Shown here in pieces: positions 38,854 to 49,015 of a stretch of 64,000 nt of DNA. The DNA is taken from NCBI RefSeq assembly GCF_019331695.1, contig NZ_JAHBBI010000001.1:62001-126000 (forward strand), given 5' to 3'. The stretch comes from Bifidobacterium pluvialisilvae. Lineage in GTDB: Bacteria; Actinomycetota; Actinomycetes; Actinomycetales; Bifidobacteriaceae. Position 1 is the first letter of the stretch. The number at the start of each line of letters is the position of its first letter. The position numbers were made by a program, and so were the translations under genes. The notes beneath the pieces are model-generated. The model did no database searches, was not told the origin of the DNA, and saw only the letters and a program-made list of their open reading frames with translations.

Positions 38854-39675
38854 ATGATCAACGAAAAGGTCTCATTGTCCGTGGCCGGCTCCTCCGCCAC
38901 GCTCAGCACGTTCTTCCTCGAAAACTGGGACACCATCGACCCCAAACGCAAGCGGCCCGTGGTGCTCGTGGTGCCCGGCGGCGGCTACCACTTCTGCTCC
39001 GAACGCGAGGCCGAGCCCATCGCCCTGCGCATGGTGGCCGAGGGCTTCCAGGCCTGCGTGCTCAACTACAGCGTGGCCCCGGCGCGGTTCCCTCAGTCGC
39101 TGCTCGAACTCGTCAGCGCAGTCGCCTACCTGCGCTTCCACGCCGAGGAGTTCAACATCGACCCCGACCGCATCGTCCTGTGCGGATTCTCCGCGGGCGG
39201 CCACCTGTGCGCCAGCCTCGGCACCATGTGGAACGAACCGTGGCTCGTCGACAAGACCGGCATGCCGGCCAACCGGTTCAAGCCCAACGGCATGATTCTC
39301 GGCTATCCGGTGATCACCTCCGGGGAATTCGCCCACCGCGGCTCGTTCGACAACCTCGTCGGCGCCGACGACCCCGAACTCGTCGAACGGCTCTCCCTGG
39401 AGCGGCGCGTGACCGCCGACACCGTGCCCACGTTCCTGTGGCACACGTTCGAGGACCAGTCCGTGCCCGTGGAGAACAGCCTGCTGTTCGCTTCCGCGCT
39501 GCGACGCGCCGGCGTGCATTTCGAGATGCACATCTTCCCCTACGGCCCGCACGGACTGGCCCTGGCCAACGACGAGACCACCACCGTCGGCGAGGACGCC
39601 TACAACCAGCCTCTCGCCGAATGCTGGCCCGGTCTCGCCGCCGAATGGATTCGCGCCCTGCCCCGTCAGGAGTAG
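38854..39675 (+). CDS. Alpha/beta-hydrolase esterase (BD-FAE / acetyl-xylan-esterase-like)
   Basis: 273 residues. The oxyanion motif VVPGGGYHF, nucleophile elbow GFSAGGHL, catalytic Asp in WHTFEDQSVP and His in YGPHGLAL are all present, so the triad is intact. The family removes acetyl or feruloyl groups from plant polysaccharides. Cytoplasmic by sequence. The ribosome-binding site is weak (CAGGCGAT); the 55-bp spacing from the SGNH gene suggests it is the last enzyme of the PL26 operon. A strong terminator follows about 90 bp downstream. Confidence 0.85.
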   Translation: MINEKVSLSVAGSSATLSTFFLENWDTIDPKRKRPVVLVVPGGGYHFCSEREAEPIALRMVAEGFQACVLNYSVAPARFPQSLLELVSAVAYLRFHAEEFNIDPDRIVLCGFSAGGHLCASLGTMWNEPWLVDKTGMPANRFKPNGMILGYPVITSGEFAHRGSFDNLVGADDPELVERLSLERRVTADTVPTFLWHTFEDQSVPVENSLLFASALRRAGVHFEMHIFPYGPHGLALANDETTTVGEDAYNQPLAECWPGLAAEWIRALPRQE

Positions 39676-39761
39676 TCGCCGGAATACTTGGCCTGGTGGC
39701 ATCGCCGTGCTGACGTCCGTTGCCAATCCTTCCTGCTGATCGATGCCTCCAAGCCAAGACG

Positions 39762-39794
39762 ATCCTCCCCGTACACTGTGCGGGGAGGATTTTT
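39762..39794 (+). terminator. Rho-independent terminator closing the PL26-esterase operon
   Basis: ATCCTCCCCG pairs perfectly with CGGGGAGGAT across a 9-base loop and runs into TTTT. Confidence 0.92.
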
Positions 39795-39871
39795 CATGCC
39801 GTTCAGACACCCTACAGGAACGGTGCCTATCATCGCATCGGTATCTATCGGAAGCCCATCAAGGAGCGCAT

Positions 39872-40132
39872 ATGGAATCGGTCGTCAACAATCTCGTCGT
39901 ATGGTACGGGCAGCTGCCCGGCGCCGCGCAGACGGTGCTGACCGTCGTGATCGGCGGCGTCGTGGCGTACGCGGTCTTCAAGATCGCCATTCGTGTCATC
40001 TCCGGACTGCTGGTGTCGGTCATCGTGGCGGCGCTGGCGTTCATGCTCACCACCGTGCCAGGCAACATGCTGCTCTCCCAGGCGTACGACCGCATCGAGC
40101 AGGAGGTCTCCAACAGCTCGCTCATGCAGTGA
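39872..40132 (+). CDS. Small membrane protein, 86 residues
   Basis: An unrecognised protein with two adjacent hydrophobic segments (about residues 20-38 and 42-62: VLTVVIGGVVAYAVFKIAI and a second Val/Ala/Leu-rich stretch), ending in a charged helix RIEQEVSNSS. AAGGAGCG precedes the ATG. It lies after the operon terminator and before the palindromic repeat cluster, and is probably a stand-alone inner-membrane protein. Confidence 0.72.
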   Translation: MESVVNNLVVWYGQLPGAAQTVLTVVIGGVVAYAVFKIAIRVISGLLVSVIVAALAFMLTTVPGNMLLSQAYDRIEQEVSNSSLMQ

Positions 40133-40198
40133 CGTTGCCGGCAATGCGGGAATACGGATGATGCACGTGGCAGTCGATGTACAGGTCCGTTGGTTTCG

Positions 40199-40440
40199 GA
40201 TTCCGTGCCACGGGATCCTGGCAGGCGGCATCGAAAAAGGCGAGGATCGGATTCCCTGCCACATCTCGAATGACGACGGCTATGGGCATCGTCGCAATTG
40301 CAACGGTATGAGGACGGGACGCGTCGTGCGGCACGGCAGGGAATCGTCGGACGGGCGTATTGCGGATTCCGTGCCACGGAATCGTGGCAGTCAATGACAA
40401 ACAACGGGAATCGGATTCCCTGCCATGAGCGTGGCATCAA
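40199..40440. repeat. Cluster of GATTCC-G/C-TGCCA palindromes
   Basis: Several copies of a 13-base motif in both orientations. GATTCCGTGCCACGGAATC (40365-40383) is a perfect 19-bp palindrome. 40199-40217 is the same palindrome with one change. Single arms read GGATTCCCTGCCA near 40250 and 40415 and GGCAGGGAATC near 40337. Degenerate relatives flank the DUF559 gene. The rest of the 40133-40559 gap holds no supported gene; a CCCCTGCCGCAGGGG hairpin lies near 40494-40508. Confidence 0.7.
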
Positions 40441-40559
40441 CGGTCTCCCCGCGCGTCGATGCCGTCGCCCCGGCGGCCGCGAACGGCGAAAACCCCTGCC
40501 GCAGGGGAAGGGACCTGCGGCAGGGGGGAGAAAGAAAACCGAAAACAGGAGATTACGAA

Positions 40560-42134
40560 TCAGGCAGCGGCACCCTCCTTTTCCTTGTGGGTGGCGTTGA
40601 TCACGTTGTTGTGGCCCCAGCACTGCTCGTACTTGAAGCCGGAGAGCTCCTCGATGACCTTCCTGGTCTCGGGCTCGACGTCCTTCATGTCGCCGCCGTT
40701 CCTCAGGCGGGTGACTTCGGCGAGCACCTTCTTGTGGTTGGCGCTGGTCATCTTGAGCAGACGGGAGACGATGTTGCCGAGGATGACGAGCACGACCGGG
40801 ACGACGGTGTAGAGGATCATGATCCAGTCGACGGTGGCGGCGGGCTGGGTGGTGGCGCCCTCGACGAAGCCGGTCCAGCTGAGCACGGCGCCGATGAGCA
40901 GGGTCTCAAGGGCGGTGAAGATGACGTCCAGCGTGGAGTTGATGCCGGCGTACTGGCCTTCACGACGCTTGGAGGTGACGATCTCGTCGACGTCCGGGAC
41001 CAAGGTGAACACGAACTGGGTGGCGTTCACCACGCCGGAGATGCCGAAGCTCAGGAAGATCAGGAACACGGTGAACAGGATGGCGCGCACGCCGGTGGGG
41101 ACGCTGGCCTGGAAGATGCCGAGGCCGAGCATGCAGGCGAAGGCGAGGATGCAGACGTAGCCGCCGAGGCGGAAGGTGCGCATGCCGTCGAGCTTGGCGG
41201 TCAGCCAGATCCACATGGCCACGAATACCATGCCGAAGATGAAGCTGACGCCGGTGCTGAGGGAGACGGTCTGCGGGTCAAGCAGCAGCACGAATATCAC
41301 GAAGTAGGTGTTGATGGTGCCGCGGATGGCGCGGAAGGTCTGCTCGCAGATGTACATGCCCAGATAGACGCGGTAGGACTTGACGCGCATGGCGGACAGG
41401 AAGTTCCAGAACACGCCCGCGAAGCGCTTGAGGCCGGAGGCCTCGCCGGTGGAGGAATCGGAGGACGCCACGTCGGTGGATGCGTCGTACGGGCGCTCCT
41501 GCACGGTCAGGAAGCCGATGAACAGTGCGATGGTGCCGACGATGCCCCAGAGCAGCGCGATGTAGAAGTAGGAGGTCCAGTTGTCCTTGCCCCACAGCGT
41601 GAACAGCCAGATGTTGAGCATGGACAGGGCGGTGCCGCCGATGCCGGCGGCGATCTGGTTGATGCCGACGATCTGGGCGCGCTGCGTGGTGTTCTCGGTC
41701 ATCTCCGCCGGCAGCGCGTACTGCACGGTGGTGACGCCGGCCCATGCGCCCCAGTAGAGGATGTTGGCCAGGAAGTAGAACCATGTCGGCATGCTCATGG
41801 TCCACAGGGCCATATAAAAGACGAAGTTCAGCGGGATGCACAGCAGCAGCACGGCGCGGCGGCGTCCGAACCTACGGCCGAAGGCGGTGCGGTAGAGGCG
41901 GTCGGAAAGGTATCCCCAGAACGGTGTGGCGACGGCGCCGACCACCTTGCCGACGGTAAGCATCAGGGTGACCATCATCACCGACATCTTCACGAACGTG
42001 GTGAAGTAGAACATCTGCCAGGTGATGACCATGGTCTGCGTGACCCATGCAAAAGGAAGCATGGAGAAGCCGAACTTGGCGAGCAGCGGCACCTTGCCCG
42101 TCAGGTCGTAGTTCATTGTGTTATTGCCCGACAT
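40560..42134 (-). CDS. GPH-family (MFS) oligosaccharide symporter of the pectin locus
   Basis: 524 residues with about 12 TM segments and the GPH pattern VGKVVGAVATPFWGYLSDR after TM2. The C-terminal tail contains GFKYEQCWGHNN. AAAGGACG precedes the ATG at 42134. Its upstream region (42172-42343) is the second copy of the LacI/GH28 regulatory block, in the same orientation relative to the gene as for GH28, so co-regulation with GH28 is expected. It probably imports a GH28 substrate (inference). Confidence 0.87.
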   Translation of the reverse strand: MSGNNTMNYDLTGKVPLLAKFGFSMLPFAWVTQTMVITWQMFYFTTFVKMSVMMVTLMLTVGKVVGAVATPFWGYLSDRLYRTAFGRRFGRRRAVLLLCIPLNFVFYMALWTMSMPTWFYFLANILYWGAWAGVTTVQYALPAEMTENTTQRAQIVGINQIAAGIGGTALSMLNIWLFTLWGKDNWTSYFYIALLWGIVGTIALFIGFLTVQERPYDASTDVASSDSSTGEASGLKRFAGVFWNFLSAMRVKSYRVYLGMYICEQTFRAIRGTINTYFVIFVLLLDPQTVSLSTGVSFIFGMVFVAMWIWLTAKLDGMRTFRLGGYVCILAFACMLGLGIFQASVPTGVRAILFTVFLIFLSFGISGVVNATQFVFTLVPDVDEIVTSKRREGQYAGINSTLDVIFTALETLLIGAVLSWTGFVEGATTQPAATVDWIMILYTVVPVVLVILGNIVSRLLKMTSANHKKVLAEVTRLRNGGDMKDVEPETRKVIEELSGFKYEQCWGHNNVINATHKEKEGAAA

Positions 42135-42171
42135 TGTTGTCGTCCTTTCTCTTCTTCGAGACGGTTGCACT

Positions 42172-42343
42172 CAATCTATGATCGTTTCGTCATCCTTGTC
42201 GGCATGCACGGAGTTTATGAAAATTTTCATTCGCCGAAATGACCACACACCACCGGTCGGTCGTCAGAACAGCCGCGAACGGCACCGATATTCCGGGGTG
42301 TCGCGGCCGATGTGACGATCGACCGGATTCAGGATGCGAGTGA
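42172..42343. promoter_or_regulatory. Duplicated regulatory region, copy B (GPH symporter promoter)
   Basis: Reverse complement of 30746-30917 at 147 of 172 positions. The palindrome ATGAAAATTTTCAT is intact at 42217-42230. The 14-bp inverted repeat of copy A is degraded here (CGGTCGATCGTCAC with CTGACGACCGACCG) without compensating changes, which favours protein sites over RNA pairing. The block runs about 10 bases into the truncated GH2 frame. Confidence 0.85.
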
Positions 42344-45300
42344 ATGAACCGTCCGTGTTCATGTGGAGTCTGGGCAACGAGGTCGCCTGGCAGGAGAGCG
42401 AGCTGCCGCTTGCTGAAAAGCTGGTGTCGGTGGCCCATGCCGCCGACCCGTCACGCCCGGTCTGCATCAATGATTCCTCGTATCTGAGCAAGGGCATCGA
42501 CGGCATCGGCAACGACATCCACGAGCGCATGGACGTGCGCGGCTACTCCTACGCCTCCGAGGACCACCTCGTCGCCATCCACGCCAAGCATCCGAACGAC
42601 CTTATCGTCAACTCCGAAAGCGGATGCAGCCTCGGCAGCCGCGGATACTACGTGTATCCCACCGACGTGCCCGACGGCGTGCGCGGCACGGAGTTCCCGT
42701 TCGAGCCCGGCCGGCAGCCGTGGAACGACGACACGTACGAGATCACCTCCTACGACATCACCGCCAACCGCGGCACACCGATCACAAAGGACTTCATGCG
42801 CTCCATGAAGCTCGACTTCCACATGGGCGAATTCACCTGGACCGGATTCGACTACATCGGCGAACCCGCGCCCTACATCGGCAACTTCTACTGGAACGAC
42901 CAGTCGCAGACCGAGTCCGACGGCACCGTGCTCGCCCCGAAGACCTCCTACTACGGCATCGTCGACTCCACCGGATTCCCCAAGGACGAATGGTGGCTCT
43001 ACCGAAGCCTGTGGACCGACCCCGACGACGCGCCCATGGTGCATCTGCTGCCGCATTGGAACTGGCGTCAGGGGGAGCCCGTGCAGGTGTGGGCGTACTC
43101 CAACGCCGCCAAGGTGGAGCTGTTCCTCAACGGCCGTTCGCTCGGCGTGCGCGAATTCGAGCCGCACGCCACCGGCTTCCACATCGACACCGCCCACCCC
43201 GACAAGCCGTTCGCATACCGGTTCGCAAAAGACGACCCGCGCGACTCCATCTACCTCCACTGGGACGTGGCATTCGAGCCGGGCGAGCTCAAGGCCGTGG
43301 CCTACGACGCCACGGGCCGAGAAGTGGCGCGCGACGTGCTGCGCACCGCCGGATCGCCGGCCGCCGTGCGTCTGCGCCCCGACCGTGACATACTGCACGC
43401 CGGCGAGACCAGCGCCAACGACCGCGACATGAGCTTCATCACCGCCGACATCGTCGACGACGCCGACGTCGTCTGCCCCGACGCCGACAACCGGCTGACC
43501 TTCACCGTCGAAAACGGCGTCATCCTCGGCACCGACAACGGCTATCAGGCCAGCACCGAGGCGTTCCAATCGCCCGTACGCAAAGCCTACCGGGGCAAGG
43601 CGCTCGTCATCGTCGCCTCCGACGGGTCCGGCAGGCCCATCATCGTACGGGCGACCGCCGTGGGACTGCGCGGCGGCGAGACGGGGATCGCCGTCGGAAC
43701 GGCCGCCGGTGAGAACTCCAAGGCCGTAACGAACAACCGCAGCCGCAACGGCGATGATGCCGACGTCCGTCCGCGTCGTCCGTTCGCCGTCGTGCCCCAT
43801 ACCACCGCCGTCGCCGCGGGCGTCGTTCCGTCCCTGCCCGACAACGCAACGGTCGTCTACGACGACGGCGGCAAACGCTCCGAACCCGTCGTCTGGCGGA
43901 TGCCCGACCGCCACGATTGGTCTGACACCGGCCGGGTGACGGTTCGGGGCGATATCCTCACGCCGGAACAGGGCGGTGACGCCGGACCGTCGGCCACGGC
44001 CGTCATCCGCGTGCTCGGCCCCGACGAGACCCCCGCCTCGACCACGATGCTTGATGATCTGCGACTCAACGGCACGACCATTGGCGGATTCGACCCCGCG
44101 AAACGCCGTTACACGGTCACGCTGCCATACGACACCGGAATCCCGACGTTCGAGCCGATCGCCCACGACAACGCGGCCGCGGTCGTCATTCCTCCCGTCG
44201 ACCCGTCCAACGGCAGATACCTCGTCGAGATCGCGTCCGAGGACCACAGCCGCGGCGCGACCATCGGCATCGACGTCATCACGCGGCCGGCGCCCATCGA
44301 GTCCGTATCCGTCCACCTCGCCGGCGACGGCGGACTCGTCGAGGACCAGACCGCCGCACTGGTCATCGAGGCCCGTGACGTGCTGGGACGACCAATCGGC
44401 ACCGACATCCTCGACGTACGAATCGACATCGCCGATCCGGCGATACTTGCCGTCGTCGACAACGGCGGCGGCGACGCCGATGCGTCGACGGCCGTCGCCG
44501 GCACGCTCACCGGTTCGACCGACCTGACGGTCCACGCCGCATACGCCGGCGCGACCGTCGTCTCGGCGCCGCTGCCGGTCAGCGTGGGCAGGATCCACCG
44601 CGAGAAGCGGCCCATCGCCGTGGAACCCGTGCACGTGCGCTGCGAAGTGGGGGAGCGGCCCGACCTGCCGAACCTTGTGACCGTGCGTTTCGACCGCGGC
44701 CTCGACCCCACGCTGCCCGTCACGTGGTGTGCCGACGACGACCTGTGGCAGACCGTTGGCACGCGCGACATCACCGGAACGCTCGCCGGCCCGAGCGGAT
44801 TCGACGCCGCGGGCGTCATCGCCACGGCGACGGTCAGCGTCGTCGACGTCATCGCCGTGCAGCGGATCTCCACGGCCACGGTGACCGGCATCGTCCCCGA
44901 TCTGGCCGGAACGGCGCCGACCGTACGCGTATGGTGGAGCGACGGTCTCGTCGAGGAACGCGATGTCAACTGGCGCGACGCCTCGCCCAAGGACTGCCGT
45001 CGGCCCGGCGCGTTCACCATCCTCGGCGACGTCGACGGCATCGACGCCAAGGCCGAAGCCACCGTGCGCGTGACCGACGAGTACACGAAGAACCGCGACC
45101 TGTTCTCGTTCCGCAACGACGTGTATCCCACGGTCGAAGCCTCCTACACCAACCATGACCCCAGGATGATGGAGGACGTCTCCAATCTCATGGACGGTAC
45201 CGTGTCATACACCGCCCGCGCCGGATACAACCTCAAGAACCGCTGGTCCACGTTCGGCGATCCCGACGACACGGCCTGGCTGGAATACCGGTTCGGCTAC

Positions 45301-45930
45301 GGCACCGAAACGCCGTTCATGCTCAACGCCTTCACCATCTACTACTGCCTGGAGGGCGAGGGCGTGGCATTGCCCGAATCCGTGACGATCAGCGCGTGGA
45401 ACGGCGGGGACTGGGTGCCGGTAAGCGGATTGAAGACGCACGACAAGCCGGTCGAACAGCAGGGCAGTGCCGGATGGATCTACGGCTCCTTCGGCGACAC
45501 AACCAAGTCGGAGAAAATCGACCGTGGGCTGGAACGTACGTATACGTTCGACATGGTGAAGACCTCACGGCTGCGGATCGGCTTCGTCAGCGGGCCGGGG
45601 GAGTGCGTGGCCATCACCGAGATCCGCGGCGACGCGCAGGTGGCCGTCGTCAACGAGGGCTGCGCGCTCGCGGGACTTGCCGTCGACGACGTCTCCGTCC
45701 CTAATTTCGCGCCGGACGTCGAGGGGTATACGGTCGTGCGCGGCGGCGGTGACGGCGCTGATGGTGACGGCGCTGATGGTAAAGGCGAGCCGGTCATCGA
45801 GCCGAAGCCGGCCGGCGACAACGCCGCCATCACCGTCGTGCCGCCCGTCGACGGCGGTGATACGGCCCTCGTGGAACTCACGGCCGAAAACGGCGTCACC
45901 AAACGCACATACACGATTCGGTTCAGGTAG
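42334..45930 (+). pseudogene. 5'-truncated GH2 beta-galactosidase
   Basis: 1198 codons remain. The frame opens a few residues before the GH2 acid/base motif PSVFMWSLGNE, so the N-terminal sugar-binding, Ig-like and first-half TIM-barrel regions (normally about 350-450 residues) are missing. The nucleophile region GEFTWTGFDYIGEP is present, followed by DUF4982-like and bacterial Ig-like (Big_4) domains and a galactose-binding-like domain (about 940-1110). No anchor motif is seen at the C-terminus. There is no ribosome-binding site, and a stop at 42313 closes the frame upstream. The break coincides with regulatory copy B. Probably non-functional despite the long intact frame. Confidence 0.8.
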
Positions 45931-45940
45931 CCATGCCGTG

Positions 45941-45990
45941 CCTCCCTCTGACGAGGGAGGTGGCACGCCGTAACGCGTGACGGAGGGAGA
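45941..45990. repeat. R1-type palindromic repeat
   Basis: CCTCCCTCTGACGAGGGAGG, then GGCACGCCGTAACGCGTGAC and GGAGGGAGAG, close to the copy upstream of ligA. It lies between the convergent GH2 remnant and the LacI gene. Confidence 0.75.
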
Positions 45991-46017
45991 GACTTCGACG
46001 TGATGAGTCGCCGTCGG

Positions 46018-47019
46018 CTACCGCCGCGTCGACTCGCGTTCGATGAGACGGTAGCCGACCGTCACCGTCTGCGGATAGCGCTCCTCGTCCGGATGGTTGA
46101 TGCGATGCGTGAGCAGCGCCACCGCCGCCTGCGCCATGCTGGTGAAGTCCACGGCGATGGTGCTCAACGTCGGCACGCTGTATTCGCCGTCCTCGATGCC
46201 GTCGAACCCGATGACCGCCACGTCCTGCGGCACGGCCACACCACGGTCGGCCAGGCCGCGCAGCACGCCCAGCGCCAGCCCGTCGCTCGGGCAGAACAGG
46301 CCGTCGAATCCGAGCCGGTCGTCCGCCCAGCGATGGCCGGCCTCCACGCCGCCGTCGCGCGACCATGGCACGCTGATCAGCGAATGCTCGTCGTCGAATT
46401 CGAGACCGAGCTGCTGGCATTCATGCCTGGCGGCCAGCATACGCACCTGCTGGGAGGCCCCCGGATTCGACTCGGGCGGAATGTCGTGGCCGACCAGTCC
46501 GATGCGACGACAGCCCTTCTCATACAGATGGCGTATCGCCGCACGCGTACCCGCCTGGCTCGGCGCGTTCACCTGATCGTACGGGCTGTCGAGCGTATAG
46601 TCCTCAAGCAATACCGAGGGGTGCGAGGACAGCGCCTTCGACGCATGTTTGGCGTTGATGCCGATGATGCCGTCGGAGAACAGATACGACATGTCCCTTT
46701 CGTTGCCCTGATCGTCCAGCAGATACTTGGACGATTCGATGAGCATATGCATGCCCTGCCTGTTGAGTTCGGCGGCGAACCGCATGGCCAGACTCGAGAA
46801 ATAGGCGCCGTCGATGCCGGCCGTGAGGAACGTGACGGTGCCACTTTTGCCGGTGCGCAGCGACTGCGCGGAGATGTTCATGCGATACCCGAGTTTTTCG
46901 GCGGCTGCAAGGACCCTATGCGTGGTTTTGGGAGTGACCATATCCATGCCGCGCAACGCACGTGAGGCTGTGGTGGCGGTGACCCCGGCCTCCTTGGCGA
47001 CGTCCTTGAGCGTAACCAT
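46018..47019 (-). CDS. LacI-family transcriptional regulator
   Basis: 333 residues. N-terminal HTH (VTLKDVAKEAGVTATTASRAL), hinge, and ligand-binding domain ending VAVIGFDGIEDGEYSVPTLSTIAVDF. The ATG at 47019 follows AAGGAGG; the much longer frame upstream is not supported. It converges with the GH2 remnant and may have been its regulator (inference), so its present target is uncertain. It is divergent from the amino-acid permease. Confidence 0.88.
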   Translation of the reverse strand: MVTLKDVAKEAGVTATTASRALRGMDMVTPKTTHRVLAAAEKLGYRMNISAQSLRTGKSGTVTFLTAGIDGAYFSSLAMRFAAELNRQGMHMLIESSKYLLDDQGNERDMSYLFSDGIIGINAKHASKALSSHPSVLLEDYTLDSPYDQVNAPSQAGTRAAIRHLYEKGCRRIGLVGHDIPPESNPGASQQVRMLAARHECQQLGLEFDDEHSLISVPWSRDGGVEAGHRWADDRLGFDGLFCPSDGLALGVLRGLADRGVAVPQDVAVIGFDGIEDGEYSVPTLSTIAVDFTSMAQAAVALLTHRINHPDEERYPQTVTVGYRLIERESTRR

Positions 47020-47355
47020 GCCGAAAACCTCCTTGGCATCGAAAATCGCAAGACAGCATCCATCATACGCATCGGGCGACGTCTGACGCCGACCATCGGC
47101 GGGAAGTCGCCAATCGATGCCGAATCGTGACGGACCGGGCGAGACCCGTAACCGGCCATAGGTTATTGCTATAGCGAACCGGGATGTTTTCTTGGGTCTG
47201 CGACTGCCATGACCATCCTCCGGGACATACAGTGAAACGGACTGGGCCGGTCGCAACGGATCCCCCGACAGCGGCAATGACAACGACACCGACGATGACG
47301 ATGACGCTGGCGATGGGACGACGGCCGGTGAAACGAAGAACGAAGGGAAGGCATC
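47020..47355. promoter_or_regulatory. Divergent region between LacI gene and amino-acid permease
   Basis: 336 bases without a supported gene. A GCTATAGC palindrome at 47168-47175, inside TTATTGCTATAGCGAA, is the only notable site. Confidence 0.4.
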
Positions 47356-48798
47356 ATGGCTTCGGCCACAACCACCACATCGGACGACGCCGTCAAAGGC
47401 GGCACCGCGGCACCGCATGCCGGAAACAGCCACACCGGCCTCCAACGCAAGATGGAGACCCGCCACCTCATGATGATCTCGCTGGGCGGCGTCATCGGCA
47501 CCGGACTGTTCCTGAGCTCCGGCTACACCATCCACCAGGCGGGACCCATCGGCACCATCCTCGCCTACGCCATCGGCGCGCTCAACGTGTACATGGTCAT
47601 GCTCTGCCTCGGCGAACTCGCCACCGCCATGCCGCAGACCGGCTCGTTCCACGTGTACGCCAAACGGTTCATCGGCCCCGCCACCGGATTCACCATCGCC
47701 ATCATCTACTTCCTCGCATGGATGGGCGCGCTCGGCTCCGAATTCACCGCATCCGGCCTCATCATGCAGAAATGGTTCCCCGGCTCGCCCGCATGGGCGT
47801 GGAGTGCCCTGTTCATCGTGCTCATCTTCACGCTCAACGCGCTCTCCGTCCGCTCGTTCGCCGAAGCGGAGTTCTGGTTCGCCGGCATCAAGGTGGTGGC
47901 CATCATCGCGTTCATCGCCATCGGCGCGCTCGCCATCGTCGGCATCATCCCCATCGCCGGGTACATGCACGCGCCCGGCCTGACCAATCTGGTCAGGGAC
48001 GGCGTGTTCCCCAACGGCTTCGCACCCGTGTTCTCCACCATGTCGACCGTGGTGTTCGCGTTCTCCGGCACCGAGCTGCTGGGCGTGACCGCCGGCGAGA
48101 CCAAGGATCCGGGCGAGAACATCCCCAAGGCCATCCATACCACGTTCTGGCGTCTGGCCATCTTCTTCATCGGCTCCATCGTGGTGATGTCGGCGCTCAT
48201 CCCATGGCAGGACGCCGGCGTGGACAAGAGCCCGTTCGTGCTCGTGTTCGACGCCATCGGTCTGCCGTTCGCCGGCGACCTCATGAACTTCGTGGTGCTC
48301 ACCGCCATCCTGTCGGCCGCGAACTCGGGACTGTACGCATCCACGCGCATGCTGTGGTCGCTGTCGAACGAGCGTATGATCCCGCGCGTGTTCGCCCGTA
48401 CCACGAAACGCGGTGTGCCGCTGATCGCCCTGTGCACGGCCATGGCGGGCGGCCTCATGGCGCTGCTTTCGTCGGTCACTGCCGCCTCGGTGATCTATCT
48501 GGCGCTGGTCTCGTGCGCGGGAATCGCCGTGGTCATCGTCTGGGTGGTGCTGGCCGTATGCGAGATCCGGTTCCGTCTCGAGATGCGCCGTGAGGGCAGG
48601 GGCGTCGACGAACTGTCGTTCCATACGCCGGCATGGCCGTTCGTGCCGATTCTCGCGCTGGCGCTCAGCCTGGGCACGATTGTGTTGTCGGGCGTGTACG
48701 AGTCCATGCGTTCGTCGTTGGTGTACATGGCGGTCATCGTCGTGTTGTGCTATGCCGTCTACGGCGTCAAGACGTTCGTGGCCAGTCGTAGGAACTGA
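47356..48798 (+). CDS. Amino-acid permease (APC superfamily, AAT/GABA-permease type)
   Basis: 480 residues with 12 predicted TM segments. The N-terminal signature MISLGGVIGTGLFLSSG and the loop FAFSGTELLGVTAGETKDP are typical of the AAT group (lysine, GABA, aromatic or branched amino-acid:H+ symporters). ANSGLYASTRMLWSLS is the conserved TM8 region. AAGGCATC precedes the ATG, a weak ribosome-binding site. The substrate cannot be assigned. It is followed by the bidirectional terminator shared with tRNA-Asn. Confidence 0.9.
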   Translation: MASATTTTSDDAVKGGTAAPHAGNSHTGLQRKMETRHLMMISLGGVIGTGLFLSSGYTIHQAGPIGTILAYAIGALNVYMVMLCLGELATAMPQTGSFHVYAKRFIGPATGFTIAIIYFLAWMGALGSEFTASGLIMQKWFPGSPAWAWSALFIVLIFTLNALSVRSFAEAEFWFAGIKVVAIIAFIAIGALAIVGIIPIAGYMHAPGLTNLVRDGVFPNGFAPVFSTMSTVVFAFSGTELLGVTAGETKDPGENIPKAIHTTFWRLAIFFIGSIVVMSALIPWQDAGVDKSPFVLVFDAIGLPFAGDLMNFVVLTAILSAANSGLYASTRMLWSLSNERMIPRVFARTTKRGVPLIALCTAMAGGLMALLSSVTAASVIYLALVSCAGIAVVIVWVVLAVCEIRFRLEMRREGRGVDELSFHTPAWPFVPILALALSLGTIVLSGVYESMRSSLVYMAVIVVLCYAVYGVKTFVASRRN

Positions 48799-48905
48799 CG
48801 AAAAAATGAACTTGGTCAATCCGTTCGTCAGGGGAGGGGCTGCCGGGCCCTTGCGTGCGGATTGACCGAATTCCGTCTGGTTGTATTCGGCCGTGCGCCG
48901 ATACG

Positions 48906-48936
48906 AAAAAACCGGAACCCGTGGGTTCCGGTTTTT
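48906..48936. terminator. Bidirectional rho-independent terminator
   Basis: AAAAACCGGAACC and GGTTCCGGTTTTT pair around CGTGG. T-runs exist on both strands, serving the permease (+) and tRNA-Asn (-). Confidence 0.92.
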
Positions 48937-48939
48937 GTT

Positions 48940-49015
<76 letters not shown>

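Noticed and set aside
42451-45156. 901-codon antisense frame in the GH2 remnant
   Set aside because: Shadow of the plus-strand frame; Val/Asp/Gly-rich with no recognisable protein features.
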